Origin: Pyronema omphalodes
Taxonomy: Eukaryota > Ascomycota > Pezizomycetes > Pezizales > Pyronemataceae
Assembly (NCBI GenBank): GCA_024516155.1
Contig: JAJJXM010000010.1
Location: 124,001-188,000, forward strand
DNA length: 64,000 bases
Reading direction: 5' to 3'
The notes beneath the pieces are model-generated. The model searched no databases. It was not told the DNA's origin and saw nothing but the letters and a program-made list of their open reading frames with translations. Each line of letters starts with the position of its first letter. Position 1 is the first letter of the stretch. This document shows positions 11,042 to 22,047 of the stretch, in pieces. The position numbers and the translations under genes are program-made.

Positions 11042-11809
11042 ATGTCCTGCCCTCCAATATCCACCACAAACCATATTCTACACCACCTCCATCTCGGCCG
11101 TATCCCCTTCACCAAAACCGGCGCTTTACAAACCCTCCTCGTATCCGCACACCTCCGCGCCAAAGCCACCTCAACCCCCGCTCCACCCCCGGTTCTCCTT
11201 ACCAGCGAATTTAACCCCGTATACACCCTCGGTCGTCGCGAAACGTCCGTCACAGATGATCAACTTTTACATCTCCGTTACGATGGAAAAGCTGAAGTCC
11301 ACTCTACTTTACGAGGTGGTCAAACTACCTTCCATGGTCCAGGCCAGATGACTGGGTATCTTATCTGTGATTTGAAATCTCATAATTTGACCCCAAGGTG
11401 CTATATAAGAAAATTGGAAACAAGTATCATCTCACTATTGGAGAAATATGGTGTGAAAGGATTCACAACGGAAGATCCGGGCGTTTGGGTTAGTAATGAG
11501 GAGAAGATTTGTGCCGTCGGTGTGCATATGAGGAGAAATGTTACGAGTTATGGTGTCGGGCTCAATGTGAATACGGATTTGGCATGGTTGGAAAGGATCG
11601 TCGGGTGTGGCTTGGTGGGGAAGAGGGCGACGAGTTTGCAGAAGTTAGGGGTGCAGGGAAAGACAGTGGAGGAGGTAGGGGAAGATTGGGCACGGGAGTT
11701 GGTGAGGACGCTGGGGATGCAAGGGACGAGTAGGGTTGGTGTGGAGGAGCTGCTGGGGGAGGAGGAGAGAGGGGCTTGGGAAAGAGGTGAGGTGCAGAAG
11801 GAGGAATAG
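11042..11809 (+). CDS. LIP2: Lipoyl(octanoyl) transferase, LipB family, 255 aa
   Basis: Transfers octanoyl groups from mitochondrial acyl carrier protein to lipoyl domains, the first step of lipoate synthesis (family knowledge). Single exon. Diagnostic motifs: FNPVYTLGRRET, RGGQTTFHGPGQMTGYLICD, the lysine in EEKICAVGVHMRRNVTSYG, GLNVNTDLAWL, and the cysteine of IVGCGL, which fits the catalytic cysteine position. I chose the ATG at 11042 because the conserved N-terminal block follows directly. The 5' side has a 17-nt C run (10998-11014). No obvious mitochondrial presequence is seen, so either HHLHLGRIPF is near the mature N-terminus or targeting is cryptic. The C-terminal tail is acidic and probably not conserved. 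Confidence 0.93.
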   Translation: MSCPPISTTNHILHHLHLGRIPFTKTGALQTLLVSAHLRAKATSTPAPPPVLLTSEFNPVYTLGRRETSVTDDQLLHLRYDGKAEVHSTLRGGQTTFHGPGQMTGYLICDLKSHNLTPRCYIRKLETSIISLLEKYGVKGFTTEDPGVWVSNEEKICAVGVHMRRNVTSYGVGLNVNTDLAWLERIVGCGLVGKRATSLQKLGVQGKTVEEVGEDWARELVRTLGMQGTSRVGVEELLGEEERGAWERGEVQKEE

Positions 11810-12649
11810 AAGAAATAGAGATAGCATAGACTGGGAGGGGGTTATATACGGCGTTCGGTTATTCAGCTAGAGTAGATGAATTGTTTTTTGATATATTCCG
11901 GATAGATAGATTTTGAGAAAACAAGTAAATATGTAGTACGTATCTAAAGTCGACATCTAGACGGGGTATTCAGCCAACAAACGCAAGAAATACAAACAAA
12001 AAGGTCTGGCAGAATCAAGTATGAACTGGGTAATAATTTCTTCGCCCAGACAGCTACGATTTCTCTCACCTCTATCCAACCATATCTTCCTCCATCTCTT
12101 CCTCAGACCTTTTTAAATGTTCCAATCTAACTCCAAATCTCTTCTCTCGACCCAACGTCATCCAAGCTGTAACTTAAAACATTGGCATGGTACCACACTT
12201 TTAAGAACTATTGATAACACTCAAGAAAAAACATTTTGCTCCCGAAGCACGATATAGTGGTATATATTCTTGCATATGTATAGTACGGAAAGACGTTCAT
12301 GTTTCGCTCCATGAAACTTCCATCCATCGTGAGGATACTGAATGAGTCACAATGGGATTGTCACGGTGGTATAAAACGCCAATCACTACTGTCGTAAAGG
12401 AATAACATTTTATTAGGCTTGGACAGTATTGTCATAGCTTATTTACCATACATATTTCTGTATGTTCTTCCAGTATTATAATTATCAGCCTTTAAGCATA
12501 GATATACTCACAAAAAAAGATCTACAACCACAATCAAAGTATTTTCACACAACATCACTCGTAAACCTACCAACCTACCGCTCAACCAATCATTTTCAAT
12601 CATTATTATTAAATACCATTAAAATCGTTATGGTATCGTACCCTATTTT
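11810..12649. other. convergent intergenic region, no gene seen
   Basis: About 840 bp, AT-rich, between the 3' ends of LIP2 and the Gemin2-like gene. No plausible exon or repeat was found; it probably holds both 3' UTRs. Confidence 0.45.
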
Positions 12650-14102
12650 CTATTTCATTGCAGCACGATCTTCCAGTAAATCTCTCTGCCCAAAGAAATC
12701 TCCAACAATGGATATGATCATGTCTAATGAAGCCATAGTATCCTCAATGCTTAGGACTTGATGGTCAACTTCGGCGATAGTAGCGGACGCCTCTTGTTCA
12801 GGTGCTTGAATCTTTGGCTCAGGCTCCTCGCCTTCTTCGAGTTCGCCCTCTTCTGGTTCCTCGGGTGATTCGATGGCGGGTTTTGCTACATCCACCTCAA
12901 CCTCCTCACCTTCCTCGAGCTCGCCCTCTTCCGCTTCTTCGGGTGCAGGTTTGGCCGTCAATGTTTCTTCAGCGTTCGAGGGTTCTCCCATAAACTCCGG
13001 TGGTTCATAAGCACCATCATCTCCCTCTGCTGCAGCTTCCTCTGTAACCTCCTCTTCTAGGACCTCTTCCTCATACTCTTCCTCCGCCTCTACTTCAGCC
13101 TCAGCCTCAGCCTCAGCCGCCTCAATGCCGTCCTTTAAAGCTTTCAACGATGCCACGGCTGCTTTTCCAAGCTCTCTAACAACCACACTTTCATCCGCAG
13201 CTCTAGTCTCCTCAAACCTTCCAAGTAATCCCCAAATCCACAGCATCCAGCACCTAGCAATCCCTCTAGTGGCCGTATTCCTAACCTTCACTCTCCACTG
13301 CATCCAGTACGTAAATGCCTTAATCATTTTTAAAACCTCTCCTTGTCTCATAGCCGCAATCCATCCAGTTTTAGGAGAAGTACGTGTAAGCCATTGTCTT
13401 ATGATTCTGTTATCCATCCAACTAGGCATAGGACCTTTCTGGGGAGATGGGTAAGAGACAATGTTACTGCGGAGTTTGTGAAATTTCTGGAGAGTAATGT
13501 GGTGGGTTAAAGGTAACGGAGTTGCTGGCGCAGAGGGGATTAAGGAAATAGAGGTGGATTCAGTGAAGAGAAAGGTAGCGTCGTGGTCTACTTCTGGTTC
13601 AGGGTCTAGCTCTGGGATTTCGTCGGAGCCGGGATCTTCGGAGGCAGGAACAGGAGAAGGGTCGTCGTAGTCGAGGATTACGTCTTTCTCGATTGGTCTA
13701 GGAGGGTTTTTCGGAGCTGGGGGTTGGGGACGTTCGCGAGGTGCGGGTGGAGCTTTGGCGAGGGCTGAGGCGGAGAGGAGTAAAGCAGGGACACCTTTTG
13801 CTTCTGAGCTTTGAGTTGGTTAGCACTGTCTGTATTTGTAAGGCAAGAAACGAATGAAGCGGAAGATAACAGGAAACTTACCGGACCATACGAAGGTAAT
13901 CCATGCCATCCATAGGCGGACCAAAGAAGTCCTCGTCATCATCTAGACCAGGAAACGCGCCTCTTTGGCCAGTTAAGGGATCGATGTAGCCATGTGAACC
14001 AGCGAATTGGCTGTTTTTGTGTTCACCATCATCGGTACGGGGGCGCTTTTGATTCTGATTCTGCTGGTTCTGAGACTTATTAGACTTCTTACGTTTGGCC
14101 AT
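12650..14102 (-). CDS. Gemin2/SIP1-like snRNP assembly protein with acidic C-terminal half, 459 aa
   Basis: Two exons, 14102-13882 and 13808-12650. The N-terminus is basic (MAKRKKSNKSQNQQNQNQKR). The block DPLTGQRGAFPGLDDDEDFF and MDGMDYLRMVRSEAKGVPAL resembles the SIP1/Gemin2 signature, a hydrophobic MDYLRxVRxEA helix followed by xxP. A later tryptophan-rich helical part (PSWMDNRIIRQWLTRTSPKT, WMQWRVKVRN, RCWMLWIWGLLGRFEETRAA) fits the rest of the domain. Gemin2 binds SMN and the Sm pentamer (family knowledge). About 140 residues between the helical part and the C-terminus are Glu/Ala-rich with two EEGELEEGEE repeats. The final helix (IEDTMASLDMIISIVGDFFG) follows this insert. The assignment rests on a short motif plus overall layout, so moderate certainty. 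Confidence 0.68.
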
Positions 14103-14675
14103 AGTAGAGGTGGTAGTAAAATTTTTGGCAGGGTGTGATGTAGGTTGGACGCGGGTGAGCTTGACGCGAACAGATGCTGAGGTCTGAATGACAGGGATCC
14201 GGTACTTGGTAGCGTAGCTGCTGAGTGCTCCACTCTAGCGCGTTTACAGTAGGTGGGGCATTATGAGGGGCAACACTACAGATAAATGGGGATTCACACC
14301 TTTCTGAGTCTACGTTTGTGCTTTAAATAGCATTGTGTTTACACACACACTTGGAATGGATGAGATTGGCAGTATCAATAGTCAACAGTGAATAACCAAT
14401 AACCAATAGTCAATCATGTAATTGTAACCGAAAACAAATCGCTAGTATTCACAACCCACGCCCAAAATTCTATCTAACCCAATTGCTACAGTACACCTGC
14501 CACGCCAACCCGTTTCTGCTCAGAATACCATTCTAGGCCATAGCTCCTAGAATAGCATATAACCAATGCCCAAATTTACGCCGTCAAACAGGAAAACTAC
14601 ATTGCATTATGACGTTGCATAATATGTCGTGCCCAACCCGCTAGAAACCCTACTCCTCTACTTTATCTCAGCCAT
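14103..14675. other. intergenic region, no gene seen
   Basis: 573 bp between the start of the Gemin2-like gene and the 3' end of IDH1 (both minus strand). It holds the Gemin2-like promoter and the IDH1 3' UTR. No repeat or RNA gene recognised. Confidence 0.45.
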
Positions 14676-16283
14676 TTACAACTTCTCCATCTTGCGGAGG
14701 ACAGCGTCGGTGAACTCGTGGGTGGTGGTGTTTCCTCCCATGTCCTTGGTGCGAACACTGCATGATTATTAGCAATTGTAATAAAGCAAGGAGTTCTTAA
14801 ATGCTTACCCATCCTCAATAACACCGTAGACGGCCTTAGAGATTCTAGTGGCGTGGTCGTCAAGACCAAGGTGTCTCAACATCATAGTGGCGGAGAGGAT
14901 CATGGCAGTGGGGTTGGCCTGGTCACGTCCCTGGATGTCCAATCCAACGTGACGACATCCGGGCTCGAAAACGGCGTGCTCACGTCCCATGTTGGCACCG
15001 GGAATGATACCGGGTCCTCCGACAAGGGCGGCTCCAATGTTGGACAAGATGGATCCGTACAAGTTGGGCATGACGAGAACGTCGAACTGCTGGGGACGGG
15101 AGACAGCCTGCATGGAGGCGTTGTCGACAATCATGTCGTTGACCTCAAGCTGGGGGTACTGGGCAGCAACCTCGTGGAAGGTGCGACGGAAGAGACCGTC
15201 GGCAAGCTTCATGATGTTGGCCTTGTGGATACAGGTGACCTTCTTGCGGTTGTTGGCAGTAGCGAAAGAGAAGGCGAACTTGGAGATACGCTCGGACTTC
15301 ATCTTGGTGACGATCTTGAGGGACTCAACGACACCGGGAACGGACTGGTGCTCGAGACCAGAGTACTCTCCCTCGGTGTTCTCACGAATGATGCACATGT
15401 CAACGTTGGAGTGGCGAGTGGCGTATCCGGGCATGTTCTTAATCATGACGACGGACGCATAGATGTCGAGCTCCTGACGGAGAGCGACGTTGAAGGACTG
15501 GTGTCCGGAACGCTCGACGGGGGTGTAGAGGATTCCTGAAAATTGGGTCAGTATAGTTCCCCATTGTCAACAACAACCCAACCCAAAGTGTTCAGCTACG
15601 TGGCTCAGCAGTCTTTCTGAGGAATGTGACCTCCGCAAGCACCGCTCACCGAGCTCATCGGATGCTGTTTGCACTCGGCCCAGTGTGCCGTAGCGTCTAC
15701 CACTTTGGGACGCGCAATTATCACGGAACTGGATGCCGTACCCTTAAGTCCAACCTTGTTGCGCTTCAAAGAGTTGACGGATTCCCGGAAAAGAACCTCG
15801 GGGTCAACGGTTCCGCTCTGGAGACCGGTGACGTCGATCTGCTCCCACTCAACGGGGACGTTGTCCTGCTTGAAGATAGTCTTGACGGACTCGGAAACTT
15901 CGGCTCCGATACCGTCTCCGGGAATCAAGGTAACAGTGTATTTTCCTCCGAACTTAGTAGGCTTGAAAATGTCGGACTCGACGGTGGTAGCCATAGCTGT
16001 ACAGAACCTGCATCAGCATCTAAATCGCTCATTCTGTTCCGCACGCCCGGTTGAAATGCACCGGTGCGAGCTTGAATTCTGGGCGTTGAAACATACTTCT
16101 GGTCTGGCGGACGACATTGCGGGGAGCGGCAGTCTTTGCTGCGTTGAGGAGGGACTGTAGAGGCGGATGGTGTTAGTCGACTTTGCTCTCGTTTCGAGGA
16201 AAGTGGGTTTCCAGAGATAGCAACAGGTACAATGACGTTGACCTGCGTGTGGCTGAATCGGGCGGGCTTACTCTTGAGAGCAT
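14676..16283 (-). CDS. IDH1: NAD-dependent isocitrate dehydrogenase subunit 1, mitochondrial, 377 aa
   Basis: Five exons: 16283-16272, 16154-16097, 15996-15742, 15535-14809 and 14757-14676, total 1134 nt. The first exon codes for only MLSR. Exon 2 adds SLLNAAKTAAPRNVVRQTR, an Arg/Ala-rich mitochondrial presequence, and exon 3 continues TMATTVESDIF and KYTVTLIPGDGIGAEVSES. The isocitrate/isopropylmalate dehydrogenase fold is clear: IIRENTEGEYSGLEHQSVPG, VTCIHKANIMKLADGLF, NDMIVDNASMQ and VMPNLYGSILSNIGAALVGG. The subunit 1 (regulatory) type is inferred from ENTEGEYSGLEH and the general resemblance. The enzyme oxidises isocitrate in the TCA cycle (family knowledge). Translating only exon 3 onward gives a false start at MATTVES that loses the targeting signal. 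Confidence 0.95.
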
Positions 16284-17693
16284 GTTTGCGGTGTTGTAAT
16301 GTGGATTTCCGGGTGGTGGAAGGTTGGAGAGAGCGGCGTGTGAGGAGTGGAGAGTGGTTGCGGGTGGTAGCCAAGCTTAAGTGTTGTTGGTGGGAGTGTT
16401 GTGGAAGTTCTGCGGGTTGTGCACAGAGTTGCAACCGGAGGAGGGGAGGCACAGAAGTGGAGGAGTGGAATTCGCCGAGGAGAGGATTCGGAGAGCAACG
16501 CTAGAAAGATACCGTTTGTAGCACTTGATTTCGGCGACTTGGTTCCGGGTATCCAAAATAACCTGTCCGGCAAAGTGCGGCAATTATCCAAACTGAGATC
16601 TGATCGTGCTGCGGCGGACCTTTCTCGCAACAGCTTCACCACCGTTGCTTGTTCCAGCGACCTGAGAGCTGGTGAAGCAATGAGGCTCTGTCTGCACACC
16701 GGTTTCCCTGCCGATTCCCGTGATCTGCCAGCTGAGCTCCTGCGAGATAGCTTTTTGGGTCTAACCAACGACTCCCGTAACCTCCGTCGTTAGCACACGT
16801 GCATCACATCGAAAACAACTGCCACGCACGACAACGCTCGTGCCTCTCGGAGAGTCCATACAATTCAGCACCGACCTTGTTCGGAATGAAGCACCAACGA
16901 ATCTAGGGCCGGGTATCAGGCAACAGAATTCATGGAAAATCTGGTAAGAAGGATTCCGTCTCGGCTTCTAGGAAGTAGATGTTCTGATGAGTTACCCAGA
17001 ACGTCGTCATTCCAAAGGTGCATGAGCCATAAAACGGCCCTTCCTTTATCAATAGCTGCAAGCTTTTTCAATAATAGACAGATGATTATTTGACGCAATT
17101 CAGTTGGATGAATACAACACTGGAGAAATCAATGCCTCCTCCAAAATATTGCAGACGATTTGCTTGCCAAAAGTCTATCTAGATTTGCATAATTTATAAG
17201 TGATCTATAGAATTATTACTGTCATTTATTTTCTTTTATTTTTCTATTTTTTTTTTTTCCAAAATAACGAGCATCATGAAATGGTTGTTTTACAAAAATC
17301 GGAGGTATTCGGGACAATCTCTGACGTCATATTTCAGGCATTCAGAATCGTACCGTTCGTCAAAAAAAACTTCTCAAACAGGGATACATCCTCAGATTCA
17401 TACTCAACCCTCAATTCATCTCACATTATTCTCGCCCAGTTAAAGTTTATTTTATCATCGAGTTGCACATGCCCTGCCGTGTCCATATATGCCCACATCC
17501 TCTCACTCGCGTCTCAAAACCTCTCGCCAAGCCTCTCACGCGACCCATTCCCCTTCCTAGCTAAGCCCGGCATCTGCCAGGGTCATTCCGGCAGCTACCG
17601 TAGACTCCTCAGCTAGACAGCATCTGATACCCTCTGACGAGCTCCCCTACACCACAGTTTCTACCGCCATATTACCGCCTTCTCAACGCCGCG
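16284..17693. other. intergenic region between IDH1 and the DUF202 gene
   Basis: About 1.4 kb between divergent genes. The IDH1-proximal part (16284-16800) is CT-rich on the IDH1 sense strand and gives long but meaningless open frames. From 17100 to 17290 it is AT-rich with a T run at about 17250. No exon-like structure recognised before 17694. Confidence 0.45.
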
Positions 17694-18888
17694 ATGCCAG
17701 CCCGAACCACCACCTGTTGCCCTACCCCGAAGCCTGTTATAGTGTCTGAGTATGTTTTGATTACTCTTACCATGTTTTAGTGACCTGCTTAGGGCTTTCT
17801 TAAGGAGGGGTGAAGATCAAGTAAAGACTAGCTAACGGATCAAAAAGATTACAACCGAATGCTCCGCTTATTCTAAGCTCCCCTTTTGTTAGCGCACTCG
17901 TCTTTGAGAATACTGCGTCCGATGCGAGAGATCATTGTGCAAATGAACGAAGTAGGTTCTGCTATTTCTTTTCTCCCAAGGGGATTTAGTTTGGGTTTAC
18001 GTTGCAGTTTCGCGGGGCTCAAGTGCAGAACTTCTTGCTGCTGAAGACTAAAGACTGAGAGCTCCTAGAGCTAGAGTCGATGTCCCGCTACTCTAGAGCG
18101 AGAACAACAACACATCATTATCTCTCATTTTAGGGTTCTACCCCCACCCATTATTAGTGTGCTAACCACTGCTATTCATCCATAGATTTCCTATCCTGGC
18201 TTCGAGTTTCCATGTACATGTGCATAGTTTCTATGGCGATCATCCTAAGCTTTCAATTAAAAACTTCCCCCAGTCCAGCAGAGAAGAAAATGGCTATGCC
18301 TATGGGGATTGTATTTTGGTTTTTATCTATCGTTTGTCTATGTGCTGGGCTAGCGAATTACTTAAAGACGTGAGTTGGCTATCTTCTTTCTTTCTAGATG
18401 CCAAGTTATATTATTCTGGAAATCAGATAAGGGTACAGTACTGATCTTCATGGCAGAATCGAGAAGTATTCAAAGAAAGCGGCTATTGTACAAAGTGGGG
18501 CAAAGACACAAACTGTAGGTTTACTTTTCTTTTACTCTTCTTTTTCCTTTCCCATGATGTCAATCAATCAATTGTGGTATTAACTCCCCTGGGGATAGGT
18601 TTTTACATTCGTTAGTGCGTCTATAATCGGGGCTTGTGTCGTCTTTATTGCCACCAACGCTTCGAGGTGAGTAAGGACTTGTCTGTTCAGCGAGCGTGAT
18701 TTGGTCGATTTACTCCAGCGAGTTATTTTTGGTTATTACTTCATTTCGTTTTGGCGAGTTTTGAAATTACTTATTGGCGTAGAGTTTCGGTAGTTTGGCT
18801 TTTTTTGCTTTGTTTGGACTTTTGGTTTGGCTTTTATTATTCATGTTGCAGAAGGGATGTTGACAGGAGTTTATGGTGGGGGATTTAG
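17694..18888 (+). CDS. DUF202-domain small membrane protein, six short exons, 153 aa
   Basis: Rebuilt from splice signals: 17694-17749, 17893-17951, 18186-18369, 18457-18514, 18599-18666 and 18852-18888, total 462 nt. Every junction is GT..AG and the phase is kept throughout. The product starts MPARTTTCCPTPKPVIVSDA, then VFENTASDARDHCANERNFL and SWLRVSMYMCIVSMAIILSF, which is the DUF202 (YidH-type) motif: a charged ARDxxANER segment followed by an FLSWLR membrane helix. Two more membrane helices follow (GIVFWFLSIVCLCAGLANY and TVFTFVSASIIGACVVFIAT), joined by a basic loop EKYSKKAAIVQSGAKTQ. The protein ends RDVDRSLWWGI. Three membrane segments in about 150 aa match the family. Its role is unknown; some fungal DUF202 proteins are vacuolar or linked to polyphosphate metabolism, which is not evidence for this one. 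Confidence 0.85.
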
Positions 18889-19313
18889 CTTGCCCAGTGC
18901 GGTACTGTCGGGGTCGCCTTGAGGATTTCCATATTTTTTCATCTTCTCTAGATATCTTTTCAGTCTAGGATAGGATTTCTTTGTTTCCTTATTTTCTTTC
19001 GGTACGTTTCTAGTCTATGTTTGGGATTACATGGAGGGTATTTTCTGTGGGTTAGCTTTACAGTAGCTTCATCTAAGTGCATATAGATTTCTAATGTTAA
19101 TATTATCGTTTGTACTTTGAGAAATTCATGTGAGAGTATCATCACGCTTTGTTTGTGAAGTAGTAGCTAAAAGAAGTAATGCATTGATACGTGACATAAA
19201 TTATAAACACAAACTAGAGGCCATTATTCGATCTACGTCAAATTAAGCATATAGCAGCGCTGCATTCCCCCACCTCTCCAAAAGAGATTCCCGTTCTTCT
19301 GAACCATTCATTT
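18889..19313. other. convergent intergenic region, no gene seen
   Basis: 425 bp between the 3' ends of the DUF202 gene and the THOC5-like gene. T-rich and A-rich patches only. Confidence 0.45.
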
Positions 19314-20102
19314 CTAGTATTCCTTTTGGAAGGTCGTTTGAATTGGCCGTGAAGACTATAATAACCACAATCAGTATCGTCCCCAAAGCAACTCTCCACC
19401 AAACTTACCTCAATAAACTTCTTAAGCTGCTCATCCAAGCTCGCTAAATCATCTTTTCGTTTCTTGTTCTCCAGAGTCAATGCGTGCTTCCTCGACAGCA
19501 ACTCCTTCCTTTTCTTCTCAAGCGCCTCTCGAACTTCTTTCTCATTGTTTAACCGCTCAATCATCAACTCGTGTGGTCCAAGCTCTCTGCACTCCGGCTT
19601 CAACTCCAGAAATTCCTCCTCAGAAATCAACGGTAACGAAGTGTACTGATGCCTGTGTATTATTAGCGTCCATCTCCCCATAACCCGGCAAAAACCAGTA
19701 GCCTAAACATCGACTCTTTGTCAGGCCCACTTACGGGAAATCTCTACAAGCCTTAATCTCACCCCTCAAATGTCTTTGTTCGTAGTACAAATTTTGCAAC
19801 TGAAGATGTAGTCTATCGACCTCTCTCCTTGCCTCCGCAGTAGCCTCTTTAGCTTCTCTAGAAGCCATGATCGCATTGCGATGTAGGCCTTTTAGTTGCG
19901 CAATAAGTCCATTTAACTGCTTTTGTTTCCGGCATCTGTCGATAAGAGCAGCTTCGCTGGGTTCGGCGACGTTGGCAGTCGCTTCTAATGCCGTGACGAT
20001 TTCGTGGCATAATGCTTTGGTACGGGAGGCTATGGTGAGGCAGTGGAGGAGCGTTGGGTCGGTGATGGTAGTGGATTCTGAAAGGGGAGTGAGGAGCGTC
20101 AT
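19314..20102 (-). CDS. THOC5: THO complex subunit 5 (Fms-interacting protein family), 217 aa
   Basis: Three exons: 20102-19735, 19652-19409 and 19355-19314, total 654 nt. I chose the ATG at 20102 (MTLLTPLSESTTITDP) because the residues encoded further upstream are low-complexity. The core NLYYEQRHLRGEIKACRDFP is followed by HQYTSLPLISEEEFLEL and then ELGPHELMIERLNNEKEVRE, which is the THOC5 signature. A coiled coil covers roughly residues 120-205. The last exon adds SSRPIQTTFQKEY, a conserved ending in fungal members as I recall them. THO couples transcription to mRNA export (family knowledge). Fungal THOC5 proteins are shorter than animal ones, so 217 aa is normal. The third exon (42 nt) is easily missed: without it the frame runs into the intron. 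Confidence 0.88.
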
Positions 20103-20396
20103 GTTTGCGATTGTGTTGGTATTAAGAAGTTGTGAGAGTGGAGATACTGAAGGTAGAGGGTAGAGGTGTAATTGTTGCTGGCGCTGTAGGCACAAGAAGC
20201 GTCGGGTAGCTAGAGTGAAAGCAAAGAAAGAGATGATGACGGTGGGAAACGCGTTGTTAGTTATCTATCCATGGGCCGACCAACGCCTCATCCCTGCCAC
20301 ATTCCTAAATTATTAGCGTACCCCATCTTCAAAGATCCATTTTGCAACATTTTCGCGACTCGGATCATTAATTCTCCACCGACAAACTCAACAACA

Positions 20397-21553
20397 ATGC
20401 CACCAAAACCCCGTGCAACCCGCGCCGGTCGCGCTGCCCCTGCCGCCGATGTTACAGAAGCTACTACTGCTCCAGCTACCACTATCCTCGCCTCTCCAGC
20501 CGATAAACCACACTCCCACCCCGCCCCCACCGACTACTCCTCCGGCGAAGACCGTGTTCCTCAGGGTGCCGAATACAGTGAAAGTGAACCTAGTGAAGGA
20601 GAAGATGGTGGATACGACAGTGAAGACGACCCAATAGTCAAGGAATATGATATCTACATGACCTCTGAGCTTGCGTCATCACTTTACTTATTTCAATACC
20701 CGGTCCGCGCTGCTAATAAGCCTTATACCAAAGCTCAGCATTCTTGTCCGGTTGATGCAAGGCTGAAAAGTAAAGCCGGATTGATCGAAATTGACGTGCC
20801 TGTCAATACTGCGCAGAATTTCGATCAGGAAAAGGGAAAGATTTGGGGAGATGCGTTGCATCAACAGGTGAAGGCGAAGGAGGGAGGCATTGCTGGGAAG
20901 GCGGCTATGGGTTCTAAGACTGGTGGTAAAAGGAGGAAGGTTAAGGATGAGAGTGATTCCGAGGAGGAGACGGATACTATGTTGATGGACTTCCAGGAGG
21001 CGTTAAAGAAGGGGAGGGTGTTCAATAAGCAAACTCTTGGGAGCAAAATTCAGAGTGATGAGGCGAGGTATATGGTGGGAGTTTTCAGAGATGGTATGCT
21101 GCTAAAACTGCAATTTTATATTGACGGGGTTATATGCTAATTGCGAGGTTTATAGATCAGTTACATCTTACACCGCTACACCATACGCTCCAGCTTAGAC
21201 CTCACTTCCATCATGTTGATGCCCAGACTTCGGCGGAAAAGAACCTGTCAAGATCCCTCAGGGAGGAAGATGAACCCCAGAAACCTGTCGCGGCTAAGGC
21301 GGTTCATATGACGGTTAACCAGGAGACTACACAAATGACCTCAACGATGAAAGCGCTACGTGCAGAGGAGGAAGAGATATGGAAGAAGCTTCACTGGATA
21401 GACCAGGAGGATGGAGAAGCTTGGGACCAGTATGAATTGCTTTGTTTGAACGATACAGAATCAGCCGATAAGCTTCGGTGCAGTACCACAAAGGCCGAGT
21501 ATATGGACTGGTTGAGTGGAGCCAAGATCCGTAAGACTTTGGAGCAAAAATAG
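20397..21553 (+). CDS. RPC37: RNA polymerase III subunit RPC5/C37, 364 aa
   Basis: Two exons, 20397-21093 and 21156-21553. I chose the ATG at 20397 (MPPKPRATRAGRAAPAAD); an in-frame ATG at 20271 lies in sequence that reads like 5' UTR. Domain order: Ala/Pro-rich N-terminus, acidic linker (SGEDRVPQGAEYSESEPSEG), then DDPIVKEYDIYMTSELASSL and YLFQYPVRAANKPYTKAQ, the RPC5/Sin-type N-terminal signature. Then KSKAGLIEIDVPVNTAQNFD and, after the intron, DDQLHLTPLHHTLQLRPHFH. The C37 subunit pairs with C53 in Pol III and acts in termination and reinitiation (family knowledge). The distance to the divergent THOC5 start is 294 bp. Confidence 0.9.
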
Positions 21554-21830
21554 ATAATTAGAATAGTACATGAGCTTGTAACAAAATAATGGAGTTTTTC
21601 GGTTTGGGTCAAGAAAATGGTCAGGCGTTTATTATGCTGTATTTCAATTTCGATTCTGTTTTCTTTCGCACATCGCCTGGAACGCCTCGAGTGACACTCA
21701 GTGACCGTCGGCCAAAATCGATGACTGATGCCAAGGCGCGTGCAGCATGCATGCACTTAAATTGTCGTTTCGCAACCGCTTCTTCATCTCACTACCCCAC
21801 CACATCGGCAACCAACACCCTTCAGCAAAG

Positions 21831-22043
21831 GTATGTTTCCAACTCCGATGCGTTCCACACCCTATTTACTACCCTTCCCCATGGAGATGATTATAAACCA
21901 TTATCTGTCAATCCCCTGAAAGTACTCGATTTAATTATCGAGGCACATGTTGACAAAATTTTGTGTCTTTTTTTACTGATCCACATCGTACCTTCCAATT
22001 TCTTGTCGCGACTTGTTTATTGAATTCAATCGCTAACTTACAG
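21831..22043 (+). other. probable 5' UTR intron of SEN34
   Basis: A good donor (CAAAG followed by GTATGTTTCC at 21831) and an acceptor with branch point (GCTAACTTACAG, ending 22043) lie directly upstream of the SEN34 ATG at 22048. This leaves only four leader bases in the second exon. Inference from splice consensus only. Confidence 0.5.
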
Positions 22044-22047
22044 AAAG

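Noticed and set aside
14853..15539. 228-codon plus-strand frame
   Set aside because: Lies entirely antisense to the main IDH1 exon and has the composition expected of a shadow of conserved codons.
16268..16768. 166-codon minus-strand frame upstream of IDH1
   Set aside because: Low-complexity Ser/Pro/Thr text in the CT-rich IDH1 leader; it overlaps the true first exon in another frame.
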